Shown piece by piece: positions 29,443-40,053 of a DNA stretch of 64,000 nucleotides (position 1 is its first letter; each line of letters starts with the position of its first letter). Location: NCBI RefSeq assembly GCF_026262505.1, contig NC_067207.1, positions 26,876,082 through 26,940,081 of the forward strand, read 5' to 3'. This stretch comes from Trichomonas vaginalis G3 (taxonomy: Eukaryota; Parabasalia; Trichomonadida; Trichomonadidae). The notes beneath the pieces were generated by a model. It ran no database searches, was not told where the DNA came from, and saw only the letters and a list, made by a program, of their open reading frames with translations. The translations under genes and the position numbers were made by a program.

Positions 29443-30753
29443 ATGAGTGACTCAAGTTCACAAGATGAACCTGAGACAGGCCATCCTCAAGTTGAAGATC
29501 AACAGGACGAGCCATATAATGAACCTCTTCCCGCTGTATCTACTCCTCAATCTTCAACTAAAGCCACATTTCCTCTTCAGGTTCCTCCTTCTGAGAAGAA
29601 GGCCCAATACTATATGAGGGGTGGCCAACAGTTTCAGGAAAATAATATTGTACCTGTGCATACTGTATTCTTTTTCAGTATTCCATTCAAAATTGATCAA
29701 AATGTGTTTCAAAAATTTGTTGAGAAATTTGGTGATGTACAAAACATATATGAAAAGCGTGAGAAAGGTAATTATTTTGTGACTTACTATGATCTTAGAT
29801 CAGCAATTGCAGCAGTTGAACAAGATAGAAAAGAAACGTTAAACAATAGGTTAGTAAGAATGAATTATGCGTATAAGGCTAAAAGACAGCGTAAAGATCC
29901 TCTGTGTGCAACAGTGAGCATACAACTACAACCTTCTTCTGCAGATGTAAGTGAAGATGAGGTCCGAAGCGTTTTCTCGGCCTTCGGAGATATTCTGCAA
30001 ATTCGTAAGGAAAGCGATAAGATATATGTGGTTAAATACTATGATTTAAGATCTCCTGTAAAGGCAATCGAATGCAAGGATCCGATTATCTTAGGTGGAG
30101 AGCCTTGCAAAGTCGAATTGAAGCCAGGAGAAGATGATGGACTCGAGCAGGAAGAGCCAGAGCCCATACATTTTAATAACAAACGTTCTGATTCGCGTGA
30201 TAATTTTAAACGTAATCATGACCGTGATAACAGAGGAAATGGAAGAAGGAATGATCATAACAATCGTTATAATCAACCTCCATCTCAACAACAACCTCAA
30301 TACGGACAATATCAACAATATCCTCCTCAATATCCACCGAATGTACCTTACTACCAGCCACCACCGTACGGATACCCACAGTACCCTGGATATCCGCAAC
30401 CTCCGTACGGCCAGCAGCCTCCTCCGCCCGCTTACGGACAACAGAACCCTCCTCCACCTCAAAATCATTACGGAGCGCCCCCAACCTACCCACCACCATA
30501 CGGACAAGCACCTCCTCCACCTCCTGGTCAGCCGTACGGACAACCTCCGCCTGGTTATATGCCTCCTCCGCCAGCTCCAGTTCCTAATCAGCCACCACCT
30601 GGTTACAAACCACCACCACCACCAATGGCTCCAATTCCACCACAGAATCCACCTCCTCCACCACCTCCTCAGCCTCAATCTGCAATTAATAATCAAAATT
30701 CACAGAGGAAGAATCTTCAAGCATTATCAATGCTTTTATCATCTTCTAAATAA
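29443..30753 (+). CDS. Two-RRM RNA-binding protein with Pro/Gln/Tyr-rich tail (Mei2-like RRMs)
   Basis: 436 aa. Two RRM-like domains sit at ~70-140 (HTVFFFSIPFKID..., GNYFVTYYDLRSAIAAV) and ~155-228 (VSEDEVRSVFSAFGDI, IYVVKYYDLRSPVKAI). The YYDLR signature in both recalls Mei2-type RRMs. A charged Arg/Asp/Asn-rich linker (NHDRDNRGNGRRN) is followed by ~150 residues of PPYGQ-type low complexity. It is probably a nuclear or cytoplasmic mRNA-binding protein. The start ATG lies only 44 bp after the MULE C terminus, so the transposon sits where the promoter should be. Confidence 0.8.
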   Translation: MSDSSSQDEPETGHPQVEDQQDEPYNEPLPAVSTPQSSTKATFPLQVPPSEKKAQYYMRGGQQFQENNIVPVHTVFFFSIPFKIDQNVFQKFVEKFGDVQNIYEKREKGNYFVTYYDLRSAIAAVEQDRKETLNNRLVRMNYAYKAKRQRKDPLCATVSIQLQPSSADVSEDEVRSVFSAFGDILQIRKESDKIYVVKYYDLRSPVKAIECKDPIILGGEPCKVELKPGEDDGLEQEEPEPIHFNNKRSDSRDNFKRNHDRDNRGNGRRNDHNNRYNQPPSQQQPQYGQYQQYPPQYPPNVPYYQPPPYGYPQYPGYPQPPYGQQPPPPAYGQQNPPPPQNHYGAPPTYPPPYGQAPPPPPGQPYGQPPPGYMPPPPAPVPNQPPPGYKPPPPPMAPIPPQNPPPPPPPQPQSAINNQNSQRKNLQALSMLLSSSK

Positions 30754-31313
30754 ATTGTATTTTCTTATTACATGATACCAAACTCGTTTTTCTTTAATAA
30801 TCTCAAAATAATTTTTTTAATTTCTAGATTTGATACCTTTAAACACTTGATTATTAAAATACATTAATAAGTAATATTGATTCTCTTAGATAATTGATAA
30901 TATTTAAAATTTGATAAAATTCAAACTCAATATATAAACTATATGATTAGGATATACAATTACACTATTGTATTAAAATATATATTTAGTAGAAACTGGT
31001 TTATAGTTCAAAACGCACACCGTTCAATTTAAATTTATAGTGAATTAGTGTAAATTCGTGTTATATAATGGTCTTATATGGCCAATTTATTAGTTAAATT
31101 TGCAATAGCAAAGATTAAATCAAACATTTAAATAATAATGACAATATTTGCTCAAAATGAATCTATTTTGAAGCAATTTTACAATCAAGACAAGTATCTA
31201 TCACTATATTATATTCATATCAATGCATATACAGTTAAAATACCATATATTACCATAGAAAATAATGATGAATCTACAAAATTTTTTTATTTAGATCATA
31301 AAAAAGTGACAAA
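30754..31313. other. Intergenic AT-rich spacer
   Basis: No gene seen. The sequence before the next ATG reads AAAAAAGTGACAAA, similar to the GTGACAATTT upstream of the RRM gene, possibly a shared start-site element. Confidence 0.5.
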
Positions 31314-32408
31314 ATGACGAAGTCTACAGCATATGATCTCCCTGAATCAGTTTGGCAGAAGTGGGCTGGTCCTGAGTATGATGGAATTCGCCAAGCTGTT
31401 TTAGTTTTTGGCGGTCATATTCGCAAAGAAGCAGTAATTACTTCATTTGCCGAAGTTTCGTTCGCTTTTCAAGAAGGAGAAACAACAAACACAGTCAAGG
31501 GTGTTCTCTATCTTACAACAAGACGCATTGTCTTCCTACCAAAGAATACAATTCCTCATCCACAGTTGATTCAAGCTCAATTCAGTAATTTGCGTTGTTT
31601 GAGCGGCAATAGAAACGATTTAATGATTTCAATATCTGATACAAGTAGTGCTGCTGCTAATTTTAAGTTCCCAACTGTTAAGGCTCTTTATCAATGTTTT
31701 AATTCTCTTAGAAAGCTTTGTGAAGCAATAAGAGCAGACGAAGAAGCTTACAGAAAAGCTACATACGATCTAGCTACCGCACAGAATTTGGATGAAACTC
31801 CTTTTGCTTCGATTGAATGTGATTTATCTGAAGTTGACAATTCAGCAAAGCTCGAAGTCAATGCACCACAAAAGATCGTCAAGGCAGAAGAAGCAGATGA
31901 CCCAAGAGCAGAGCCAGTAATTGAACTTTTGTCACCAGTACAAAAGATCGGAGAAAAGTTCAACCAAACTAACTTCGATATACATATTAAGCTTCGGATA
32001 TTATTCATTGTCTCATTAGTATCGTTTTTACTCAAGTTTATACCATTTTTCCCGTTGACAGCATTAGTAATCATCGGAATCCAAATTATTTCAGCCTGGA
32101 TCAACATAAAGAAGGACCGTACCGATGATGATGACTACGTGGACGCTGATGCTCAATGGAAAGGACATCCTGTCGAAGGAACGTACAAAGTCCTCAAATT
32201 CTTCAACGAATGGTTCATGTGGCAGGATCCGAGGAAGTCTGCTTCACTGTTCCAGGCTTCTTTCCTCGTTTTCGTCTCTTGGGCAATTCTTCCAACAAAG
32301 ATTTACGTCACAGTCGTTTTCCTCGCTTTCTCTGTATTTCTCGTTAAACCTTTACTCCACAGATCTGTCATAGGACACATCGTTACCGGATTTTGGTTCT
32401 CAACATAA
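31314..32408 (+). CDS. GRAM-domain membrane protein, 364 aa
   Basis: Residues ~30-140 form a GRAM/PH-like domain (VSFAFQEGETTNTVKGVLYL, TTRRIVFLPKN, IQAQFSNLRCLSG). A charged linker follows, then two hydrophobic hairpin-like regions at ~225-266 (LFIVSLVSFLLKFIPFFPLT...) and ~313-350 (FLVFVSWAILPTKIYVTVVF), so the C-terminal half is membrane-embedded, perhaps in the ER. GRAM domains bind membranes or phosphoinositides. A lipid- or contact-site-related role is inferred. The frame is intact with a good ATG. Confidence 0.78.
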   Translation: MTKSTAYDLPESVWQKWAGPEYDGIRQAVLVFGGHIRKEAVITSFAEVSFAFQEGETTNTVKGVLYLTTRRIVFLPKNTIPHPQLIQAQFSNLRCLSGNRNDLMISISDTSSAAANFKFPTVKALYQCFNSLRKLCEAIRADEEAYRKATYDLATAQNLDETPFASIECDLSEVDNSAKLEVNAPQKIVKAEEADDPRAEPVIELLSPVQKIGEKFNQTNFDIHIKLRILFIVSLVSFLLKFIPFFPLTALVIIGIQIISAWINIKKDRTDDDDYVDADAQWKGHPVEGTYKVLKFFNEWFMWQDPRKSASLFQASFLVFVSWAILPTKIYVTVVFLAFSVFLVKPLLHRSVIGHIVTGFWFST

Positions 32409-32984
32409 TTTATAACTTTCTTTGTAAATATTTATGTTATATTCTTCATATTTATTCAAAAATATTCTTTCTAATATATCCTCATCGAATTAAATCTTTT
32501 AAATCTTGAAAATTTTAAAATTATTTTGAAATTTAGAGCGATTATTATGAATTTTGAATGTGAATGATTCTATATCATACTAATAAACTATGGGCCTTGA
32601 TTATTATCAGCTAAATCTAATTAGATCAGGTAGATCTCATGACGAATTGGTCATATAAGTTTATCAATGAATAAACAGCTATTATTGTCATAGGTAAATG
32701 GGATATGCTTGATAATTATTAACTTGTGTATGAAAAAAAAATATTGTAATATCATATTATTTGCATGTTTCATGTAAATCATGATTCATATTCTTTCATA
32801 ATAAAATATTTCGAGATAAGAAGTCTATCAAATGTTTGTATGAAGAAATCTAAAAAGTAATCGAAGGAATTTATATCAATGTTTGATATTTAGATGAATT
32901 TATCATTAAAATGTGCATTGATTAACAAAAAATATTCATTTATGCTACAAATCTAAATAAAATTTATTAATTAATATCTTTATC
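32409..32984. other. Intergenic AT-rich spacer
   Basis: No gene or clear repeat seen between the convergent GRAM and primase genes. Confidence 0.5.
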
Positions 32985-34073
32985 TTATTCATCAGGCTTA
33001 GAAGCATGTTCTTTCAACAATCTCTTGGATTCCTCAAACACTTGAACTGCTTCTGGTTCATTTTTCATGAGTTTCTCGAAGGAAGGAACCCATGTTTGCG
33101 GAAGTAATTCGTATTTTTCTGGAGGAATTGGAACAGAGATAAAACCTGATTTTGGATGGACAGAAAATGGACTCTTAAGAAGGTGGTTCATACCTTTTGT
33201 AACGTTTTCATCCAAACGTGGGAAAGAATAAAATACAATAAGTCTCTTATATTGATCAGATTCTGCAAAAGTCTTGCCCTTGAATGCCATTGTTTTGACT
33301 GATTCCCATCTTTCTTCGTCTGTTCCATGTGTAGAATCGATAATTTTATTAATTTGTTTAATTGTTTCTGATCCGAGAAGTTTGTATGCTCTTTCTGATG
33401 TTTTTTGATTCTTGAAGATGTTTTGTGTACGATAAATCTTGCAGAAGTACTTTTCGCATGATGGGAGCATTTGTTTAAGTAAAGGACTTGCGTTTAGAAG
33501 GAAATTATCCATTTCTGTAATTTCTTTGAGGTTCAAGTAATGAACTATCTTGTCACGAACAGCAGCAGAAAGTTCTCTTGCCTTCTTATCACAAACCCAA
33601 ATGTGAATACCACGACGACCTGAAAAAACAGGGAAAATCTTCTTGAAGCCGAAGTTTGTGCGAAGAATTGTTGTAAGACAGTCGATAGCGCAGTGCATAT
33701 AAGGCCAGCATTTTTCGCAAATTTCGGAATCGCCGCAACAGCATTTAATGTCTTTGAAATCATCAGCATCAAGATCGAATATTAATTCTTTTGACTTTGG
33801 ACGGAATTCTCCAGGTGACTGTTGTTGACGAATTGCGATTGGATGTGTGTAAACAGGTCCGATTTCCATACGTTGAGGTGGATTTGCTAAAGCTAATCTT
33901 CTGAGAACGTCTACTGTTTGCCATCTCATGAATTTCTCGTCATCAAAGAAGAAACCACACTCGCGATTTTCGAGTGGTTCGTTTCCACCGTAACTTATCC
34001 ATTGTTTGATGTCCTCAAGTGGGAATTTGTCACTATAATATTTCCGTAAAAGTTCTTCGTCAATTACAGACAT
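32985..34073 (-). CDS. PRI1: DNA primase small (catalytic) subunit, 362 aa
   Basis: Eukaryotic/archaeal PriS signatures are present: catalytic acids in IFDLDADDF (~residues 100-108), a zinc motif CCCGDSEICEKC (~112-125), SGRRGIHIWVCD (~147-158), and KSPFSVHPKSGFISVPI near residue 300. It synthesises RNA primers with the large subunit and polymerase alpha in the nucleus. I start at ATG 34073 (MSVIDEELLRKYYSDKFP), which matches the family; an upstream extension to 34175 is a Phe-rich non-conserved stretch. Length is slightly below the ~400 aa usual for animals and yeast. Confidence 0.92.
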   Translation of the reverse strand: MSVIDEELLRKYYSDKFPLEDIKQWISYGGNEPLENRECGFFFDDEKFMRWQTVDVLRRLALANPPQRMEIGPVYTHPIAIRQQQSPGEFRPKSKELIFDLDADDFKDIKCCCGDSEICEKCWPYMHCAIDCLTTILRTNFGFKKIFPVFSGRRGIHIWVCDKKARELSAAVRDKIVHYLNLKEITEMDNFLLNASPLLKQMLPSCEKYFCKIYRTQNIFKNQKTSERAYKLLGSETIKQINKIIDSTHGTDEERWESVKTMAFKGKTFAESDQYKRLIVFYSFPRLDENVTKGMNHLLKSPFSVHPKSGFISVPIPPEKYELLPQTWVPSFEKLMKNEPEAVQVFEESKRLLKEHASKPDE

Positions 34074-34456
34074 GAAAAAAAGGAGTACAAAAAAATTTAG
34101 GAAGAAAAAAAATCTAAACGTAAACATATAGAATACAAAATTTAGTGAAAAATAGAATGTGCATTGAAAGTTCAATATAAGTTACGCATAAACATTGGTG
34201 AAAATCCAAAAATTATAAAATCAAAATTTGATTTCAAGACCATGATCATTATATTTCAGTTTGCTTTAAGGTACTTTAGTATTTTCCCCCTTGATCCTTT
34301 GGAGCCTAAACTTGGCAGAGAATATGATGAAACAAATGCAATGTACTTTGCGAAGTTTGGTGGAGTTTGACCTAAACGTTTTGAGAAAAAGGCAATTAAA
34401 TATAAAACGCTTAAAAGGAGAAATAATAAAATTATAAATTTTAAAAATTTAGTAGT
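34074..34456. other. Intergenic spacer upstream of primase
   Basis: AT-rich. A 68-codon plus-strand frame (34164-34370) is present but has no recognisable protein character. Confidence 0.45.
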
Positions 34457-35257
34457 TTAATTACTATCCTCTGGTTTTCTTGTATAAACAATATGGTCGG
34501 AATTTCTGAATCTGGTTGGAATTTCTACCAATCCTTCTTGATTCTTCATTTGTGATTGAACAGCCCAGACAATCTGGTTATAGCCAGCATCTATCAATAC
34601 TTGTGGATTTACCCAAGCTGCTTCGTAGATTTCTACTGGATCAAATTTAATTTCTTCGGTTAAAGGACGAAGTCTGAATACTGTATATAAATCAGGGGCG
34701 CTGAATGTTCCACCTTTGTGAATGAAGCGTGAATTGACTAAATATTCTGGTTCGGCTTTGATACTTGTTTCTTCAAAACATTCGCGAACAGCTGTATCAG
34801 AAAGCTTGTGATCTTTGGATGGGTCATAAAGTCCACCTGGTAATTTCCAGATTGATGGACCTGTCTTGTAATTTTCGCGCACGGCCAAAATCTTTCCTTC
34901 CTTATTAATGCACATGGCGCCAACTCCTAAGTAAGCGAATGGTGGTAATGGAAGAGTATTCGAATACTCGCGAATCCATTTGTTAAGAACGAGTACATTG
35001 TTTGGTTTAGTTCTATGAATTTTGAATCCTGCGTTTAACAAAACATTAATGTGATCAAGGTCTTTGCCATGAAGTTTAATCCAGATTGATGGACGGTCAT
35101 CTTTCTTCCATTCGTCTATATGTTCATTAACAAAATTAATGAGTGAAAAAGAATCTCTAATTTCTCCTTCCCATTTGATCTTGATATCTCCGAAGCGAAC
35201 TTTATAAAAGGATGAGTATTTTTCATTTTTAACACCAGGATGGGCGCGGCGGTCCAT
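34457..35257 (-). CDS. Nudix hydrolase, NUDT6-like, 266 aa
   Basis: The N-terminal ~100 aa match the extra domain of NUDT6-like proteins (SIWIKLHGKDLDHINVLLNA, then FKIHRTKPNNVLVLNKW). The Nudix box follows at ~141-166 (GGLYDPSKD..., DTAVRECFEETSI). RE and EE of the catalytic REUXEE core are present, but the spacing from Gly to Arg is two residues longer than the standard box. It likely hydrolyses a nucleoside diphosphate derivative; the substrate is unknown. A TCATTTT initiator-like sequence sits 10 bp before the ATG. Confidence 0.85.
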   Translation of the reverse strand: MDRRAHPGVKNEKYSSFYKVRFGDIKIKWEGEIRDSFSLINFVNEHIDEWKKDDRPSIWIKLHGKDLDHINVLLNAGFKIHRTKPNNVLVLNKWIREYSNTLPLPPFAYLGVGAMCINKEGKILAVRENYKTGPSIWKLPGGLYDPSKDHKLSDTAVRECFEETSIKAEPEYLVNSRFIHKGGTFSAPDLYTVFRLRPLTEEIKFDPVEIYEAAWVNPQVLIDAGYNQIVWAVQSQMKNQEGLVEIPTRFRNSDHIVYTRKPEDSN

Positions 35258-36049
35258 AGCAAAATGAACTGAAAAAAGATTGAATGACGATGAATTTTGA
35301 GATGATCTTAAATATAATCAACAAGTCGCTATATATGAAATATAACTTATTTTTTGGTGAGCGGAAAATTTCAAATTGAATCGTTAAATTTCAATTGCTT
35401 TTTTCAATTTTGTGAGAATTCAAAAAAAAATACAATTGCAAAAAAAATTTCTAATGAAAATTTTAAAGGATAAACGTCTTCATAAGATGTTCTAGACGGT
35501 AATTTTTAAAAATTGTCAATTTTTAAAAAGCCTAAATAGTATTCAATTAGATTTCAAAGGGTCGTTATCGATTTTGTAATTTAATCGTTATCGTTATCGA
35601 TTTTGTAATTTAATCGTTATCGTTATCGATTTTGTAATTTAATTGTTATCGTCTTTTTCTAAACGTGCATTTTGGAACTAAATCGCATATAACTTTAAAA
35701 TGACTTAATATTTAAAGGTTTATGTGGTAAATATCAACGAAATGTAATATTAATATGTGCACCATATATGAATTACAGACATTTGAGCAATTCGAAATTT
35801 CATCGCGTTATATATTCATTTAAATTCGATCAAATCAACATTGCAATTATAAAACCATTACACATCCAGTCAATATTTTTCAATTTCATGCGAATTATAT
35901 CATTATTACACATTTTAAAATGGCGAAATATAGTCCAAAAAATAAACTTCGTTTTAAACTCAATTCTCACACATATTCGGATTAAATCATATGTGACTCA
36001 TATGATCATACATCTCATTTGAGGTCTAAAAAATGATTTACCGAGAAAA
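35258..36049. other. Gene-free region with 30-bp tandem repeats
   Basis: At 35556-35660 three ~30-bp units contain CGTTATCGATTTTGTAATTT. The reverse complement returns at 39385-39475 with two units and matching outer flanks, so the pair forms a widely spaced inverted repeat around 35.5-39.5 kb. No gene seen. Confidence 0.6.
35261..35267 (-). promoter_or_regulatory. Inr-like element of the Nudix gene
   Basis: TCATTTT on the minus strand, a few bases upstream of the ATG. It fits the trichomonad initiator consensus (TCA followed by a pyrimidine and A/T). Confidence 0.45.
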
Positions 36050-36059
36050 CTTGCATTCG

Positions 36060-36610
36060 AACTAAAATTTACTAAATTTAATCAAATTGGTTTACAAACG
36101 TAAAGTTTATGCCAAATATTTACGTTTGTAAACTAATTGAGTAAATTTATAGCACTTTTTTTCTCGATGCAATAATTTGAACTACGAGTTTACCAAATTA
36201 GTTTACAAACGTAAAGTTGATGCCAAATATTTACGTTTGTAAACTAATTGAGTAAATTTATAGCACTTTTTTTCTCGATGCAATAATTTGAACTACGAGT
36301 TTACCAAATTAGTTTACAAACGTAAAGTTGATGCCAAATATTTACGTTTGTAAACTAATTGAGTAAATTTATAGCACTTTTTTCTCGATGCAATAATTTG
36401 AACTACGAGTTTACCAAATTAGTTTACAAACGTAAAGTTGATGCCAAATATTTACGTTTGTAAACTAATTGAGTAAATTTATAGCACTTTTTTCTCGATG
36501 CAATAATTTGAACTACGAGTTTACCAAATTAGTTTACAAACGTAAAGTTGATGCCAAATATTTACGTTGTAAACTAATTGAGTAAATTTATAGCACTTTT
36601 TCTCGATGCA
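36060..36610. repeat. ~110-bp tandem repeat, five copies, each with an inverted repeat
   Basis: Each unit contains TTAGTTTACAAACGTAAAG and, ~15 bp later, TTTACGTTTGTAAACTAA, so each can fold. Unit starts are near 36085, 36198, 36308, 36417 and 36527. Copies are almost identical. Confidence 0.88.
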
Positions 36611-37540
36611 ATAATTTGAACGACAAGTTAATGTAATTAGTGTTCTCATGTTTACAATTCAATATGTCTATGCATATGATATATGCAAATTCTATAAATA
36701 AAATATTATTAAATAAAATTCTTTTCAATTCCTTAAAAATAGCGTTTCTTTTGAATAAAAAATGATTTTTAACTAATTTTAGGACTCTTTCTATTTCAAA
36801 AAAATACCTGAATTTAATTTTCTGATGCAAAATTTATGCTTTTTATCATGAAATTCTTTTTTTCAAAATTTTTTTGGATTTTTTTCCATTTTGAATATAG
36901 TTAATTTTACTTTATTTCACATTCTATTAAGAAATACTTAGGCCAATCCCTGTGGCCCAGTGGTAACTTTCCATGGAAACCACTCAGTGGGAACATTTTT
37001 TATTTTTGACGGAAAAAATTCTAAATATTTTTTTCATTTTTTGATTTTTGAATTTTTTTTGGAATTAGAGAATAAAATTTAAAGCGATAGATATGCTTGA
37101 TTATTCAAGATATTGATATTAAATCAGAAATCAATGGTAAATAAAGAGTTTTATAAAAACTTACCACGTGGTAAGATGAAGTGACCACAAATTGAGTTGT
37201 GGTACATAAAAATTACCACAAAATTGAGAACTTTTCCCACAAATTGAGAATTTTTACCATAAAATGAACGATGGATATCCACGAAAGTTACCACAACTCA
37301 CTTCTCGCGCAAAATATGTTTAATATTACATATTAAATACATTTATCAACATTAATTATTTTGAATTGTGGTAAAACGATATGTCACATATTTTTTTATA
37401 AAAATTTGTAAAAATGTTTATTTTAATTTATATAATTAAATATTAAAATTTTAAATTTTGAAATAAAATAAATTAAATTCGTCCGTTATCTTTAATTCGC
37501 TCGGCGAATGCCGAGCTTACGTACTCATGTATTCCTTCTT
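36611..37540. other. Gene-free AT-rich region
   Basis: No credible gene. A GC-richer patch near 36941-36990 and a CGGCGAATGCCG hairpin near 37503-37514 stand out. Confidence 0.5.
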
Positions 37541-37576
37541 GTTACAACTCGAACAAGAACATCACCTTTAACATAT

Positions 37577-38347
37577 TATCAAGAAGCCCACTATAAACTT
37601 TTCATTTGATGAGTTTTGAATCGCGAGCTTCTTGATAGTCAAACTACGCACCAGCACTACAACTTCTTTCACCCGAACTAATACAAATTTACACATTGGA
37701 GCTGCTTTGCTCTGAGAACTCTCATCAATCGATGAGAGTTCTCAGAGCAAAGCAGTTCTAACCGAACTACGCACAAACACTCCAACTTAAAGCAACCAAA
37801 TCAATACGATTATATACATTGGAACTGCCTTACTCTTATTTCTCTCATCTATTGATGAGAGATCTCAGAATGAGGCAGTTCCAATCGAACTACTCACAGA
37901 CAGTCCAGCTAACCAAACCGAATCAATACACATATATACATTGGAGCTACTTTGCTCTTATTTCTCTCATCAATTGATGAGAGAACTCAGAGTAAAGCAG
38001 TTCCAATCGAACAGACAAGCTAGCACAAGATTACACATTGGAACAGTTTTACTCTGAGAACTCTCATCGATTGATGACAGATCTCAGAGTAAAGCAGTTC
38101 CAATCGAACTACACACAAGCACTGCTTCTTACAGCAACCCAATCAATACGCACATATACATTGGAGCTGCCTCACTCTGAGAACTCTCTTCATTTGATGA
38201 GAGATCTCAGAGTGAGGCAGCTCCAATCGAACTACATACAGACATTACCGCTAACCATAACCCAATCAATGTACGTATTTACATTGAAGCTACTTTACTA
38301 TTATTTCTCTCATCAATTGATGAGAGATTTCAAAGTAAAGCAGCTCC
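37577..38347. repeat. Array of long hairpins, ~60-bp palindromes at ~121-bp steps
   Basis: Six palindromes centre on CTCTCATC-loop-GATGAGAG, at about 37697, 37818, 37941, 38034, 38158 and 38280. A more diverged one (TATCAAGAAGC ... GCTTCTTGATA) lies at 37577-37641. Stems of ~25-30 bp differ between units, often with paired changes. Spacers share CGAACTAC and CCAATCAATAC words. Confidence 0.85.
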
Positions 38348-38635
38348 AAAAAGAAAGTGAGAAGAAAGAAAAGAAGGAGAGAGAAAGAGGAAAAGAGAAA
38401 AAGAAAAAAGGACATATTAAATATGATATGCTGTTTTTAGTGCCGAGGCGGCGAAGCCGCCGAGGCACGATTTTTTTGGTCTCTTCCTTCCACGTGGTAA
38501 GCTTTTTTAAAAGTTTGGACAGGCCTAGAAATACTATATATATGTAGATTGAATTCTTTTATTTTGGCACTTTTTATTTTTTTCATGTTTTTTTTTCTCC
38601 AACACTCAGCCCCCAATTCAAATCAAGCATTTACC
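38348..38635. other. Purine-rich tract and GC-rich hairpin
   Basis: A/G-rich sequence at 38350-38410 is followed by a hairpin at 38439-38467 built on GGCGGCGAAGCCGCC and then a T run, terminator-like in appearance. No gene. Confidence 0.5.
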
Positions 38636-38639
38636 AACG

Positions 38640-38980
38640 TAAAATACCGGTATTCCAATCAATAAGAGGACAGTTCTGTCAAGACCCTTCCTGATTTGAA
38701 GGAACTTGAAAGAACTGCTCTTTAACCGACTTCAAATAAGAAAATTTCACTCATATTATCATGTTAACATCGAAACTACTGCCATTTAGAGAGCAGTTTT
38801 TTCAAGATCTTCGAAGATTTGGAAGATCTTGAAAGAACTACTCTTAAAATGGCAGTAATTACCGTAACTTTCTACTTGATAGTAACAATACCGAAGCTAC
38901 AGCCATTTAGAGGGCAGTTCTTCCAAGATCTTCCAAATCTTCGAAGATCTTGAAAGAACTACTCTTAAAATGGCTGTATT
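38640..38980. repeat. Second hairpin family, two or three units
   Basis: 38782-38872 and 38902-38976 are ~75-90-bp palindromes bounded by GCCATTTAGAG and CTTAAAATGGC. A weaker relative lies at 38640-38735 (CAGTTCTGTCAAGACC ... ACTTGAAAGAACTGC). Confidence 0.7.
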
Positions 38981-40053
38981 GCGAGAGGGTTTGATTTTTC
39001 GTTTATTAAAATTGTATTCTATGATATAATTTAATTCAAGATTTGTATTTCTGTTATTTTTGTGATATCATTCAAGTATATATATCAGAATATGCACATA
39101 ATGATACCACATATACTTAAACTATACGTATTTAAATCTTAGCGATCAATATAATTTTTTTTTTGTAATATCGAATAAAAGTTTGTTTTCGCATTTCCGT
39201 TTTATTTGACTACATGAAGATAAGAATTCTTGAGAACGATTTTAAATAAATTGCCAAATTGAAGAATTCAATATATGATGATATTCACTGATTTCTGCCA
39301 AACTTGTAGGAATGAATCCATTTAGAATAAAAACGATTTGTGCATTGGAAGCTCAGAACAAGTTATGTTCATTATCCCAATATGAAGAAAATGCACGTTT
39401 AGAAAAAGACGATAACGATTAAATTACAAAATCGATAACGATAACGATTAAATTACAAAATCGATAACGACCCGATTTCAAATGATTTTTTTTTATTCTG
39501 TTTTTTATTTTTTAAAATTGGAAATGATTGGAGCTTATTCTAGTGAATATAATGATCGGGTTGCGCCCACAACAGAACTTTATCAATAAAATTCTTGAAT
39601 TGCAATACCCTTTTACTATCTTCCGGCTGGATACTGCCATTCCAATTGTGGCAATGCCATCATGCACTGATGGTAATTGAATCTTGATTAGTCATCAAAA
39701 TATATGCTATTCAGATCATAAAAAGTTTTTTTTTTCAATTTAGTTTGAGCTGAAAAATGAAGTCCTAATTGACATAATAACTTCCCAGTTACAAGGCCTG
39801 ATAGTAAAATAAGGATTTAGAACAGGGATGTCGATGTTGAATGACTCTTCTTAGATGTTTGGACATAATGAATTCATTATTTTATTTTCCTGCGAAAAGA
39901 AATATTCTTTTCAGTTTTTGATGATGATTGATACTTCAAATACTATTTGATCTATTGATGGAAATGAAACCAAAATAGTGATATTATTTAAAAACTACGA
40001 AAAATTATAATAGATAGTATAATTTTACAGTTTTGTGCTTACAATCTCTGGAA
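38981..40053. other. Gene-free region
   Basis: Includes the inverted partner (39385-39475) of the 35556-35685 repeat. Otherwise AT-rich with no gene seen. Confidence 0.5.

Noticed and set aside
30091-30696. Trp/Arg-rich minus-strand frame and Thr/His-rich plus frame in the RRM gene tail
   Set aside because: Antisense and alternate-frame readings of the Pro/Gln/Tyr low-complexity tract.
34074-34175. N-terminal extension of the primase
   Set aside because: Phe-rich, non-conserved, upstream of a start that fits the family.
36941-36990. tRNA-like fragment with GGCCCAGTGGTAAC
   Set aside because: It recalls a D-arm, but there is no T-arm, acceptor pairing or anticodon arm; too short.
38038-38547. 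169-codon frame through the hairpin array
   Set aside because: It simply reads the repeated palindromes (ALLLTATQSIRTYTLEL-like repeats) and a purine tract.
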